This document shows, piece after piece, positions 17,043-25,817 of a DNA stretch of 41,908 nucleotides. Numbering within the stretch: the first letter of the stretch is position 1; the number at the start of each line of letters is the position of its first letter. Position numbers and translations under genes: made by a program. This DNA is from Ferruginibacter sp. (lineage in GTDB: Bacteria; Bacteroidota; Bacteroidia; Chitinophagales; Chitinophagaceae), in assembly GCA_025362235.1 (NCBI GenBank), contig JANYGZ010000048.1, positions 1 through 41,908 on the forward strand, written 5' to 3'. The notes beneath the pieces were generated by a model. It did not search any database. It was not told the origin of the DNA and saw only the letters and a list, made by a program, of their open reading frames with translations.

Positions 17043-18281
17043 ATGGCAGACAAAAAATTAACAAGTTATCCCAAAGAGAAAATTAATATTCTTTTTTTAG
17101 AGAATATAAGCGATGTGGCTGTAAAGTATTTTAATAATAAGGGCTATGCCAATGTGCGCAAACTAAATGGGGCATTAAGCGAAGAGCAATTAATAAAAGA
17201 AATTAAAGGCGTACACATGGTGGGCATCCGCAGTAAAACACGGCTAACTGCAAAAGTAATTGCGGCTGCGGAAAAGTTGCAGGCCATTGGTTGCTTTTGT
17301 ATAGGTGTAAACCAGGTTGACCTTAAAGCTGCCACCAAACAAGGCGTAGCGGTATTTAACGCACCTTACAGTAATACAAGAAGTGTAGCCGAATTGGTGA
17401 TAGGCGCCTCTATTATATTAATAAGAAAAATAATAGATAAGAATAAAGCTGCCCATGAAGGCCTTTGGCTGAAAGAAGCAACAGGTAGTTATGAGTTACG
17501 TGGTAAAACACTGGGTATCATTGGCTATGGCAATATCGGCAGCCAGTTAAGTGTTTTGGCCGAGGGGCTGGGGATGAAAGTGATTTATTATGATACAGAA
17601 ACAAAACTTCCATTGGGTAATGCAGTCGACAGCAAAAGCCTTAAAGATCTGGTAGGCAAATCAGATATCATTTCACTACATGTACCCGAATTACCCACTA
17701 CCAAAAATTTGATTAATAAAAACCTGCTCAAAAATTTTAAACAAGGAAGCTTTTTAATAAACTATGCCCGAGGCGAAGTGGTGGATATAGATGCCCTTGC
17801 AAAATCTTTATCGGATGGACATTTAGGAGGTGCAGCAATTGATGTTTTTCCATGGGAACCGGAAAAAAATGGAGATAAATTTACCAGCCCATTACAGGGT
17901 TTGAAAAATGTGCTATTAACACCACATATTGGCGGAAGCACACAGGAGGCGCAGCAAAATATTGGAGATGATGTAAGCGGCAAATTATTTAACTACCTCG
18001 AAAAAGGCATCAGCTTTGGTTCGCATACAATACCTGCTTTGAGTCTTCCGCCACAGGAAGGTACCCACCGCATATTGCACATACACAGAAATGTGCCTGG
18101 GGTACTTTCAGAAATGAATACACAGCTGTCCAAACATAAAATAAATATACTGGGGCAATATTTAAAAACAAATGATGCTATTGGTTATGTTGTGTTGGAT
18201 GTAGATAAAAGTTTAAGCAATAATGCACTGGCATTATTAAGAAATGTAAAGGAAACAATAAAAGTGAGGATGTTGTATTAA
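17043..18281 (+). CDS. serA: D-3-phosphoglycerate dehydrogenase
   Basis: The 412-residue enzyme oxidises 3-phosphoglycerate to 3-phosphohydroxypyruvate, the first step of serine synthesis. The NAD-binding Rossmann motif GYGNIG is at 161-166. The catalytic residues of the D-2-hydroxyacid dehydrogenase family are R243 (NYARGEVVD), E272 (FPWEPE) and H295 (LTPHIGGST). A C-terminal ACT domain (about 340-412, HRNVPGVLSEMNTQLSKHKI) is the usual serine-feedback site. The length matches the E. coli-type enzyme (410). It is the first of three same-strand genes; the AAA gene starts 10 bp after its stop. Cytoplasmic. Confidence 0.96.
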   Translation: MADKKLTSYPKEKINILFLENISDVAVKYFNNKGYANVRKLNGALSEEQLIKEIKGVHMVGIRSKTRLTAKVIAAAEKLQAIGCFCIGVNQVDLKAATKQGVAVFNAPYSNTRSVAELVIGASIILIRKIIDKNKAAHEGLWLKEATGSYELRGKTLGIIGYGNIGSQLSVLAEGLGMKVIYYDTETKLPLGNAVDSKSLKDLVGKSDIISLHVPELPTTKNLINKNLLKNFKQGSFLINYARGEVVDIDALAKSLSDGHLGGAAIDVFPWEPEKNGDKFTSPLQGLKNVLLTPHIGGSTQEAQQNIGDDVSGKLFNYLEKGISFGSHTIPALSLPPQEGTHRILHIHRNVPGVLSEMNTQLSKHKINILGQYLKTNDAIGYVVLDVDKSLSNNALALLRNVKETIKVRMLY

Positions 18282-18290
18282 TACCCGTGT

Positions 18291-19607
18291 ATGACAAATG
18301 AAATTATTAAAAATTTACTGGAAGCCCTGGAAGTTTCACCGGAAAATGTGCCACTGCGTTTACAGGTAGCCGGTATGCTGATGGATGAAAAAAAGTATGA
18401 AGACGCCACAGTACAATACCAGGATGTACTGCAAAGAAGTTATGGCAATAGCAGGGCCCAGTCTGGCCTTGCGGCTGGTTATTATTACCAGCAAAAATAT
18501 TCTGCTGCTATTGTGGTGTACGAGCAAATGCAAAATAATATTACTGTAGCCGATCAGGTTTTGTTTATCAAGTGCCTTATAAAGGAACAGTCGATGGAGC
18601 AGGCGCTTTCCAATTATCAGCAGGTGCTGGCATTAAACCCCGGTTTTACAGACGAAGAAATTGATGCACATTTAAGGATGCCTTCTGCTACAGATACAGC
18701 AATGGATGATTTTGATTTTGGCGATGATGATGAAGCTTATTTGATGGAAAAACCTTCGCTGCGTTTTAGTGATGTGGGTGGGATGGAAAAAGTAAAAGAA
18801 GAAATTTCCATCAAAATAATCCAGCCGCTTAAAAACCCTGATTTGTTTAAAGCATTTGGGAAAAAAAGTGGCGGAGGTATTTTATTATATGGTCCTCCTG
18901 GTTGCGGCAAAACTTTTATTGCCAAAGCTACTGCCGGCGAAATTGATGCAAAGTTTATCAATATTGGCTTGCATGATATTTTAGATATGTGGATCGGCAA
19001 CAGCGAAAAAAATCTGCATGAAATTTTTGAACTGGCCCGCCGCAATAAACCCTGCGTGTTATTTTTTGATGAAGTAGATGCGATGGGTGCAAGCCGCAGC
19101 GATTTAAAACAATCGGCTATGCGCCATGTTATCAACCAGTTTTTAGCAGAGCTGGATGGTGTGGAATCTGATAATGAAGGCGTATTAATTTTGGCAGCTA
19201 CCAATGCCCCGTGGAGCGTAGATGCGGCTTTCAGGAGACCGGGAAGATTTGACAGGATAATATTTGTTGCACCGCCCGATGAAGCTGCAAGGGTAAATAT
19301 GCTACAAGCATTGTTGCAAACAAAACCTGTTGGTGAAGTAGATGTTAAAAAAATTGCAGCCGCAACAGCAGATTATTCTGGAGCGGATTTAAACGCCATT
19401 ATTGATATTGCAGTAGAAGAAAAGTTAAGGGAATCTATGCGCAAGGGAAGTATACAGGTGTTAACTACCAAAGATTTATTAGCCGCGGTAAAACAACATA
19501 AACCTACTACAACGGAATGGTTTTCATCTGCCCGTAACTATGCATTATATTCCAACGAATCGGGTTTGTATGATGATATACTAAAGTATTTAAAGATAAA
19601 AAAATAA
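18291..19607 (+). CDS. AAA-family ATPase with N-terminal TPR-like domain
   Basis: The 438-residue protein has a helical TPR-like region (about 1-125, ALEVSPENVPLRLQVAGML then repeat units), a short acidic linker (137-148, DDFDFGDDDE), then a Cdc48/26S-type AAA domain (about 155-385). Walker A GPPGCGKT is at 201-208, Walker B VLFFDE at 256-261, sensor 1 at LAATN (301-305), and the second-region-of-homology arginines in RRPGRFD. AAA ATPases of this class remodel or unfold proteins as hexamers; the TPR part would recruit partners. It lies 10 bp after serA and 81 bp before a TPR membrane protein, suggesting co-transcription. The substrate is unknown. Confidence 0.92.
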   Translation: MTNEIIKNLLEALEVSPENVPLRLQVAGMLMDEKKYEDATVQYQDVLQRSYGNSRAQSGLAAGYYYQQKYSAAIVVYEQMQNNITVADQVLFIKCLIKEQSMEQALSNYQQVLALNPGFTDEEIDAHLRMPSATDTAMDDFDFGDDDEAYLMEKPSLRFSDVGGMEKVKEEISIKIIQPLKNPDLFKAFGKKSGGGILLYGPPGCGKTFIAKATAGEIDAKFINIGLHDILDMWIGNSEKNLHEIFELARRNKPCVLFFDEVDAMGASRSDLKQSAMRHVINQFLAELDGVESDNEGVLILAATNAPWSVDAAFRRPGRFDRIIFVAPPDEAARVNMLQALLQTKPVGEVDVKKIAAATADYSGADLNAIIDIAVEEKLRESMRKGSIQVLTTKDLLAAVKQHKPTTTEWFSSARNYALYSNESGLYDDILKYLKIKK

Positions 19608-19618
19608 GCGGAATCTAG

Positions 19619-19682
19619 TTATAAGTTATGAGTGATAAGTTATGCAACACACTTATAACTCATATCTTATAACTCATAACTT
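19619..19682. repeat. inverted arrays of AT heptamers forming a long imperfect hairpin
   Basis: The left side is a run of TTATRAG-type heptamers (TTATAAG, TTATGAG, TGATAAG). The right side is a run of complementary CTYATAA heptamers (CTTATAA, CTCATAT, CTTATAA, CTCATAA). A short loop near CAACACA separates them. The element fills the spacer between the AAA and TPR genes and could attenuate or stabilise the operon mRNA; the function is inference. Confidence 0.7.
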
Positions 19683-19688
19683 CTCTGA

Positions 19689-20936
19689 ATGAATCCATAT
19701 ATTGAAAGAGCCAATTTACTTTTACGGCAAGGGCGTATAAATGATGCCATCACACAGGTTAAAAATGCGCTCGAACAAAATCCTGATGACCATGAAGCGT
19801 TGGCGATGTATGCCCGTTGTTTTTTTGATAAAAAACAATTTGACGGGGGCATAAAAATTTTGATGAATGCTATTGCAATCGACCCGGATAACCACTATTA
19901 TTTTTACTTATTGGCTTTTGCATATTACAGAAAACATGATAATACCAAAGCCATTGATCAACTGCAAAAATCTATACAGTTAAATCCATTTTTTTCTGAA
20001 GCCTACGGCTTGTTTTCTCTTACACTTTGTGAAGAAAAAGAATTTGAAAAAGCCCTGCAAAAAGCAAATGAAGGATTGGCCTTTGACCCTGAAAATATTA
20101 CCTGTTTAAATGCAAGGTCTGTTGCACTTAATAAACTAAAACGTACTGATGACGCCATTGAAACAATGCAGTTTGCGTTGGCCCAGGACCCGGACAATGA
20201 ATTTACACACGCTACTGCCGGATGGAATTACCTGGAAAAAGGAAAGAATAAAATAGCAGCCACACATTTTAAAGAATCCCTCAGGATCAATCCCAATAAT
20301 AATAATGCCCGGCAGGGATTAAAAGAATCCCTCAAATCTGCTATACCGCCATACCGCTGGTTATTGCAATATAATTTCTGGATAAATAATAAAGGTAAAA
20401 AAGCAAGATGGGCAATTCCGTTAGCTGTCTATTTTGGGATACGTATTTTTTCTGCTGTTTTACAATCCAATACTGCCACACAGTCAATTGGGGCAATACT
20501 TATAGGGCTTTATTTATTATTTGTTTTAACTACCTGGTTAATATACCCGCTGGCCAATTTTTTTCTTTTATTTCATAAAGATGGAAAGTATGCAGTAGAT
20601 ACTACCGAAAGATGGACAGCAATAACAGTTGTAAGCAGCCTTGCTGCGGGCTGCCTGCTATTTGGCATCGGCTTATTAAATAAATCAGGTAAATTTTTCG
20701 ATAATTTTTTGGTAGCCACAATTGCTTTTTGGGCAATGGCCTTACCGCTTGGAAGTATTCAATACCCGCTTTCTTTTAAGGGATCAACCGGCAGAAATAA
20801 AGTCGCCATAATATTGGTTTCTTTGGGATTGCTGACAGCTTTTTTCGCCTTCATTAATGTAGATGTTGCCACTGCTATCGGTCTTGTATTTGTTGTATTA
20901 TTGGTTATCAATAGCTGGGTGGGTATTTTCAGGTAA
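19689..20936 (+). CDS. TPR-repeat protein with C-terminal membrane domain
   Basis: The 415-residue protein has about six tetratricopeptide repeats in residues 1-210 (units ending ALEQNPDDHEAL, AIAIDPDNHYYF, SIQLNPFFSEAY, GLAFDPENITCL, ALAQDPDNEFTH, SLRINPNNNNAR). After them come five or six hydrophobic segments (roughly 242-260, 268-292, 315-337, 343-362, 376-395, 397-413). No signal peptide is present, so the TPR part should face the cytoplasm. Its position after a TPR-containing AAA ATPase suggests a membrane platform for that ATPase, which is inference. It converges on the hybrid kinase gene with a 10-bp gap. Confidence 0.88.
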   Translation: MNPYIERANLLLRQGRINDAITQVKNALEQNPDDHEALAMYARCFFDKKQFDGGIKILMNAIAIDPDNHYYFYLLAFAYYRKHDNTKAIDQLQKSIQLNPFFSEAYGLFSLTLCEEKEFEKALQKANEGLAFDPENITCLNARSVALNKLKRTDDAIETMQFALAQDPDNEFTHATAGWNYLEKGKNKIAATHFKESLRINPNNNNARQGLKESLKSAIPPYRWLLQYNFWINNKGKKARWAIPLAVYFGIRIFSAVLQSNTATQSIGAILIGLYLLFVLTTWLIYPLANFFLLFHKDGKYAVDTTERWTAITVVSSLAAGCLLFGIGLLNKSGKFFDNFLVATIAFWAMALPLGSIQYPLSFKGSTGRNKVAIILVSLGLLTAFFAFINVDVATAIGLVFVVLLVINSWVGIFR

Positions 20937-20946
20937 GGTTAAAATA

Positions 20947-22335
20947 TTAAGATTCGGGAACGGTAAAAAAAATACAGGTACCTTTTCCATGCATGCTTTC
21001 AACACGAAGGGTTCCGCCATTTTGCGTAACAAAATCTTTTACAAGTATTAAACCAAGTCCCGAGCCTTTTTCATTATCTGTGCCAGCTATAGAAGTTGTA
21101 TTATTTTTCACGAAGATATTTTCTTTGATAGCTCCCTCCATCCCTATACCCGAATCAACTATACAAACCTCTATCAGCTTATCTATTCGCTGGGCAACTA
21201 CCGTTACCAATCCTCCATGGAAACTAAATTTAATTGCATTTGTTAATAAGTTTTGAAGAATAGAACGTAACATTAATGTATCGGCCTTTACATAAATATC
21301 ATAGGTAACTTTATTTTCAAGAATAATATTTTTTTGTGAAGCATTGGCTTCCAACAATTCAAAACTCTGGCTTACTGCGTCAATCAGGTGAATTCGTTCA
21401 GAATTTAACGATGTTTTCTCCTGTTGCTTTTTTGCCCAGTCTACCAGCTCATTCAGTTGTTGCAGAATATTTAGAGAACTACGGTGAATTATTTTTGCAA
21501 AAGGCTGAATCTCGTCAAAAATATGATTTTCTACATTGCCGCTTAATTCATCTGATGCCAATAGCAAAGCCGTTAGGGGGTTGCGCAGATCATGAGAAAT
21601 AACGGATAGAAATTTATCTTTTGATAAATTAAGATCATTCAATTCATGATTCAGTTTTTCCAGTTCGAAGGTTCTATCCAAAACCCGTTTTTCAAGATGT
21701 TGATTTAAGCGCAGCAGATCATCATTTATCCTGATTAGTTTTTCTTCCTGGCCTTGTAAAAGCTGAGCTTTTTCATAAAGCTCCTTATTTGCTATCCTTA
21801 ATTCCTTTTTCTGATTTTTTAAAGTTTCAGATAAAATAATTAAATCTGATGCCCGTTTTTCTTTCTCTTCGTTTTGAAAAAGCAATTCTTTATTGGCAAT
21901 GATAAGCGCTGCTGCTTGTAGCTTTAATTTTTCTGATGTTATTTCTTTTTCTTTCCTTTCTTGGGTATCCTTTAGTGCCCGGTTAATTTTTGGAGATAAT
22001 GTAAATAATTTATCCTTGGGAGTATAATCGGTAACGCCATTCTTAATAAGCTCAACAGCTTTTTCTTCGCCAATTATACCCGAAACAATAATAAAAGGAA
22101 TGTGTGGAAATTTGTCTTGCTTAATACTGAATGCGGTAACTGCATCAAAGGAAGGAAGTGAATAATCAGATAATATTAAATCGGGGTTAAAATTTTGTAG
22201 TGCATGCTCAAATGCTTCACGGGTTTGAACAAGTTCAGCGGTAAAACTCAACCCGGATTTTTTCAATTCACGATTAAGTAAATCAGCATCCTCCTGATTG
22301 TCTTCAAGAATTAGTATTTTAAGATTGGATGTCAT
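20947..22335 (-). CDS. hybrid response regulator-histidine kinase
   Basis: The 462-residue protein starts with a receiver domain (about 5-122; phospho-acceptor D57, conserved K107). A long coiled coil (about 125-240) follows, containing one copy of the ANKELLFQNEEKEKRA-type 21-mer seen repeatedly in the neighbouring kinase. The HisKA domain has its phospho-His H248 in SVISHDLRNP, followed by a HATPase domain (NLLTNAIKFS, VDSGIGMEG, GSGLGLILVKDFV). With no membrane segment it is cytoplasmic. The receiver-first layout fits a kinase that takes phosphate from, or is tuned by, the adjacent regulators. It is the last gene of a three-gene minus-strand cluster, 50 bp after the Rcp1-like regulator. 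Confidence 0.93.
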   Translation of the reverse strand: MTSNLKILILEDNQEDADLLNRELKKSGLSFTAELVQTREAFEHALQNFNPDLILSDYSLPSFDAVTAFSIKQDKFPHIPFIIVSGIIGEEKAVELIKNGVTDYTPKDKLFTLSPKINRALKDTQERKEKEITSEKLKLQAAALIIANKELLFQNEEKEKRASDLIILSETLKNQKKELRIANKELYEKAQLLQGQEEKLIRINDDLLRLNQHLEKRVLDRTFELEKLNHELNDLNLSKDKFLSVISHDLRNPLTALLLASDELSGNVENHIFDEIQPFAKIIHRSSLNILQQLNELVDWAKKQQEKTSLNSERIHLIDAVSQSFELLEANASQKNIILENKVTYDIYVKADTLMLRSILQNLLTNAIKFSFHGGLVTVVAQRIDKLIEVCIVDSGIGMEGAIKENIFVKNNTTSIAGTDNEKGSGLGLILVKDFVTQNGGTLRVESMHGKGTCIFFTVPES

Positions 22336-22385
22336 TATTTTAAACTATTTGAATGCTTTTACTTGTTACTTTTAATCATTTTTCA

Positions 22386-22826
22386 TTACTGTTGTGGTTC
22401 ACTTAATATCATCCAATACAATCCGATTTCTTTAATGGTAAGAAAAAAATTATCACTGTCTACCGGTTTTACTATATAGCTATTGGCACCCAGGGCATAA
22501 CATTTTTTTATGTCAGGGTCTTCTTTAGAAGAAGTAAGTATTACCACGGGGATGGATTTAAGGTCAGGATCAGATTTTATTTTTTCAAGTACCTGAATTC
22601 CTGATACTTTTGGCATCTTTAGGTCAAGTAATATTAGTTTAGGATATTCCTTGCTATTCCGCGAAGCATAATGTCCTTTACAATAAATAAAATCCAACGC
22701 TTCTGCTCCATCTTTAGCATGATGAAGCCTATTTGTAAAACCGCTTTTTGTAAGTGCACGAATGGTGAGCGTAGCATCGTCAATGCTATCCTCAACAAAT
22801 AAAATTTCAACGCCCTCGTAATTCAT
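22386..22826 (-). CDS. Rcp1-like single-domain response regulator
   Basis: The 146-residue protein is a stand-alone receiver domain. The acidic pocket is in FVEDSIDD, the phospho-acceptor D68 is in LILLDLKMP, a conserved T/S lies in VVILTSS, and K120 is in SYIVKPV. The extra segment between the second helix and D68 (YCKGHYASRNSKEYPK) is typical of the Rcp1 family, which pairs with phytochrome-like kinases in cyanobacteria and other bacteria. There is no output domain. The 9-bp gap after the PAS kinase stop indicates co-transcription and a likely cognate pair. Confidence 0.94.
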   Translation of the reverse strand: MNYEGVEILFVEDSIDDATLTIRALTKSGFTNRLHHAKDGAEALDFIYCKGHYASRNSKEYPKLILLDLKMPKVSGIQVLEKIKSDPDLKSIPVVILTSSKEDPDIKKCYALGANSYIVKPVDSDNFFLTIKEIGLYWMILSEPQQ

Positions 22827-22835
22827 TTTTTTTAT

Positions 22836-24665
22836 TTAAGAGTTAATAGTTGGTAAGCTAAAATAAAAGCATGTCCCTTCATTTAGTTTTGATTCTGCCC
22901 AAACTGTTCCATTGTGCCGGTGCACTATTTTTTGTATAATTGCCAGGCCAATGCCTGTTCCCTCAAATTCTTCCTGCGAGTGTAAACGCTGAAAAACCCC
23001 AAAAAGCTTATCATAGTATTGCATATCAAATCCAGCCCCTTTATCCTTTATATAATAAACCACCAGGTTGTCTTTTTGATAAGCGCCGATTTCTATATTG
23101 GTTTTTGGTTTATACTTCGAATATTTAATAGCATTGGAAATCAGGTTAATCCATACTTGTTTAATGAGCGACTGATCTCCTTTGGCAGGCGGAAGTGCAG
23201 TCACATTAAATTCGGGAATGTTTTCGCCCTCTTCAAATAATAATTCTTCTCTTACCAAATTTACAAGCGCAGTCATATTAATTTCCGAAACCGTAACCTG
23301 CTTCCTTCCCAATTTAGAAAATGCCAGCAAATCATCAATTAGATCACCCATTTTCTTTGAGTTATGCATGATGGAATTCAGCACTTTTGTTCCATCCGCA
23401 TCAAATTTTTCTCCATAATCTTCCACAAGGATTCTTGAATACCCATTAATGGCTCTGATTGGAGCCCGTAAATCGTGTGATACAGAATAGGAAAATGACC
23501 CCAATTCTTTGTTAACAGATTCCAATTGTGCAGTACGTTCTATTACTTTTTGCTCTAATTCATCATTGAGTTTACGGATATCATCTTCCGCATGTTTAAG
23601 TTCCCTGTTAGCAATGATTAACTCTTCAGCCCTTTTTTCTTTCTCTTCATTTTGAAAGGCAAGTTCTTTATTGGCAATAATTAATTCAGCAGCCCTTTTT
23701 TCTTTCTCTTCATTTTGAAATACAAGTTCTTTATTGGCAATAATTAATTCAGCAGCCCTTTTTTCTTTCTCTTCATTTTGAAATACAAGTTCTTTATTAG
23801 CAATAAATAATTCAGCGGCCCGTTTTTCCTTCTCTTCATTTTGAAAGGCGAGTTCTTTATTAGCAATAATTAATTCAGCAGATCTTTTTTCTTTCTCGTT
23901 ATTTTGAAATACAAGTTCTTTGTTTGCGATGCTTAATTCTTCTGCTTTTTGCGCTGTAACATCTCTTGCAGCAGCAAATACTCCCAGCACATTACCTGTA
24001 TCATCTTTATACACAGATGCATTGTATAATACCTCAGTTAATTTCCCATTTTTATGATGTATCGTAAGCGGGTAATCTGACACAAATCCATTTTCGAAAA
24101 CTTTTTTGTATCCTTCACGGGCCTTTTCAGGTTCAGTAAAATAATCAGAAAAATCAGTTCCAATTAGCTTCTCCCTGGAAATGCCGGTTACTTTAACTGA
24201 TGCCTCATTTACATCAGTTATTTTTCCTTCAGGAGAAATAGTTACAAGTGGGTCAAGTGATGCTTCAATTAAACTTCGGGCATACTGTGAAGCTTGTTTT
24301 AAGGAATTACTAAATGCTTCAAGCTCTTTATTCTCAATTTCCCTTTTTTCTTTTTCTTCATTTTGGAAAGCAAGTTCTTTGTTAGCAACAACTAACTCTG
24401 CAGCCCTATTTTCTTTCTCCTCGTTTTGAAATACAAGTTCTTTGTTGGCAATAACTAATTCAGCTGCCCGTTTTTTTTTCTCTTCATCCTGAAAAGCAAG
24501 CTCCTTATTAGCAATGATTAACTCTGCTGCCAATTTTTCTTTCTCTTCGTACTGAAAAGAAAGTTCTTTGGAATCAATAATTAACTCATCAGATTTTTTA
24601 CTTCTAGCCATATTATGTTCTTGCAAAGAGGGTGTTGAAAAATGCGGTAAAACGGTATTGGCCAA
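22836..24665 (-). CDS. PAS-domain sensor histidine kinase with nine 21-residue coiled-coil repeats
   Basis: The 609-residue protein has no membrane segment. Four tandem 21-mers (27-110) precede a PAS domain (about 127-235), and five more (243-347) follow it. The consensus is ELIIANKELAFQNEEKEKRAA, exactly three heptads long. The phospho-His H397 (SYSVSHDLRAP) and a HATPase domain (NLISNAIKYS, KDKGAGFD, GTGIGLAIIQKIV) complete it. The kinase core resembles Cph1-type phytochrome kinases, in line with the adjacent Rcp1-like regulator. The PAS ligand is unknown. The repeats are nearly identical at DNA level (63-bp units), so copy number may vary. Cytoplasmic. Confidence 0.94.
   Translation of the reverse strand: MANTVLPHFSTPSLQEHNMARSKKSDELIIDSKELSFQYEEKEKLAAELIIANKELAFQDEEKKKRAAELVIANKELVFQNEEKENRAAELVVANKELAFQNEEKEKREIENKELEAFSNSLKQASQYARSLIEASLDPLVTISPEGKITDVNEASVKVTGISREKLIGTDFSDYFTEPEKAREGYKKVFENGFVSDYPLTIHHKNGKLTEVLYNASVYKDDTGNVLGVFAAARDVTAQKAEELSIANKELVFQNNEKEKRSAELIIANKELAFQNEEKEKRAAELFIANKELVFQNEEKEKRAAELIIANKELVFQNEEKEKRAAELIIANKELAFQNEEKEKRAEELIIANRELKHAEDDIRKLNDELEQKVIERTAQLESVNKELGSFSYSVSHDLRAPIRAINGYSRILVEDYGEKFDADGTKVLNSIMHNSKKMGDLIDDLLAFSKLGRKQVTVSEINMTALVNLVREELLFEEGENIPEFNVTALPPAKGDQSLIKQVWINLISNAIKYSKYKPKTNIEIGAYQKDNLVVYYIKDKGAGFDMQYYDKLFGVFQRLHSQEEFEGTGIGLAIIQKIVHRHNGTVWAESKLNEGTCFYFSLPTINS
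23625..23939 (-). repeat. five tandem 63-bp coding repeats (after the PAS domain)
   Basis: Each unit encodes a 21-mer of the form ELIIANKELVFQNEEKEKRAA. Units are nearly identical in nucleotide sequence, pointing to recent expansion by slippage or recombination. Confidence 0.9.
24336..24587 (-). repeat. four tandem 63-bp coding repeats (before the PAS domain)
   Basis: These encode the same 21-mer family as 23625-23939. The first unit (ELIIDSKELSFQYEEKEKLAA) is the most diverged, so the array looks oldest at its N-terminal edge. Confidence 0.9.
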
Positions 24666-24841
24666 ATAACCATGCTGATTGAAAAGTATTTATTATCCAC
24701 TTAGATTAAAGGTAGTGCAATGAAGCGAGCTTTCAATAAAGCATTTCGAGCCTAAACAACTTAATTATGAAACAGCCTTTAAAAAAAGTGTTGTTATTAT
24801 TTAAAAATGCAAAGCCAGTTTTAAAACGAAAGTGTGCATAT

Positions 24842-25241
24842 TCATGCTAACTGCTTTGCCCTGCTTTTAAAGGCAGCTGTCTGGGTCGGTAACTGCTCTT
24901 CAATCAGTAATTTTATTTCAGGTAAAATCTCGGGATATAGTTTGCCTAAGTTGCCCAACACGGTTAATGAAAAAGCCTTACAGTATTGCGTTTGATAGAA
25001 TCGTGCAGATTGGGTTGTTGCAAATTGCTGATGAGCTTTGTAAAATTCTTTTTAATAAATGCAGGATGTGCTTCTACACAATAACTCAACGGCCACGCTG
25101 CCCTTTGAGTACCCGGTATTCGCCTGTTAAAAAAAGCTGGAACAATTCCTCAAATCTTTCCTATGAAGGGCCAACCCATAGTACAATTTTTTGGCATTGT
25201 TCTTTGGAATGTTCTTTAAGTATTTCTTCCCGTAAATTCAT
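24842..25241 (-). pseudogene. decayed helical-repeat protein gene (nonsense, frameshift and internal deletion)
   Basis: From the ATG at 25241 the frame reads MNLREEILKEHSKEQCQKI and stops at a TAG (25161-25163). It resumes in frame as ERFEELFQLFLTGEYRV, then needs a one-base correction near 25110 to continue as QRAAWPLSYCVEAHPAFIKK. After RNTVRL (near 24972) the frame jumps to FSLTVLGNLGKLYPEI and runs to a TGA at 24842. From memory, intact Bacteroidota homologues carry about 35 more residues at that junction, so a stretch has probably been deleted. Function is unrecognised beyond HEAT-like helical repeats. The three independent lesions make a real pseudogene more likely than sequencing error. 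Confidence 0.75.
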
Positions 25242-25268
25242 TTTTTCTCAATCCCATTCTTGTAAAAA

Positions 25269-25574
25269 TCATCTGTGTATGTCCAGTTTTTTTATCATGT
25301 CTGTACTAAGGCTGTCAGCATACATGCCGTAAGCACTGGTGAGTACACCCTTCATTGTACCATCCTTAGATTCTACAGCATATACAACATCTTCATCACT
25401 AGGGTTGGTATCGCCTTCAAAACGATACACTTCTGTTATTTCAAACTCGTGAGGGTTTAAACAATAATTATTTTCATGACAAATAATCTTGTCAAAAGCA
25501 ATATTAAAATCCATCGTGTAACCTTTAGCCTTTAATGCCGCTAAAGCCCCGGTTACAGTGTCGTAATTATCCAT
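25269..25574 (-). CDS. small conserved Bacteroidota protein (often mislabelled PRPP synthetase)
   Basis: The 101-residue cytoplasmic protein begins MDNYDTVTGALAALKAKGY and has the conserved block HEFEITEVYRFEGDTNPSDE followed by VVYAVES and GVLTSAYGMYAD. I recall homologues carrying the name phosphoribosylpyrophosphate synthetase, but no PRPP-binding loop or kinase motif is present, so that label should not be used. Function is unknown. It is a lone gene next to a pseudogene. Confidence 0.8.
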   Translation of the reverse strand: MDNYDTVTGALAALKAKGYTMDFNIAFDKIICHENNYCLNPHEFEITEVYRFEGDTNPSDEDVVYAVESKDGTMKGVLTSAYGMYADSLSTDMIKKLDIHR

Positions 25575-25817
25575 AATTGTTAAGTTTAAATAAAGTTACA
25601 GAAATATTGGTGGTATACATTTCAACATTTCACTAACACAATGCCAATGCTGTTTAGCCATAGCAATAGTTTGCCTACCTTTACGCTGTTTTTAGTAGTT
25701 TGCCAATAATCGGCCGTAACGTATCGTTTGCTAAAATAATCAATCAAATAAAACAGGATACCAATAAAAAATATCTTTTCCTTACGCTTGCAGGTTTAAG
25801 GAAATAGCAAAATAAAT

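Noticed and set aside
23625..24587. CRISPR-like array suggested by regular 63-bp repeats
   Set aside because: The repeats are coding, have no spacers and continue the kinase reading frame.
24967..25332. 121-codon plus-strand ORF between the kinase and small protein genes
   Set aside because: It is antisense to the decayed minus-strand gene, whose translation is far more protein-like.
25269..25574. Phosphoribosylpyrophosphate synthetase
   Set aside because: The 101-residue protein lacks any PRPP-binding or kinase motif; the name appears to be a propagated mislabel.
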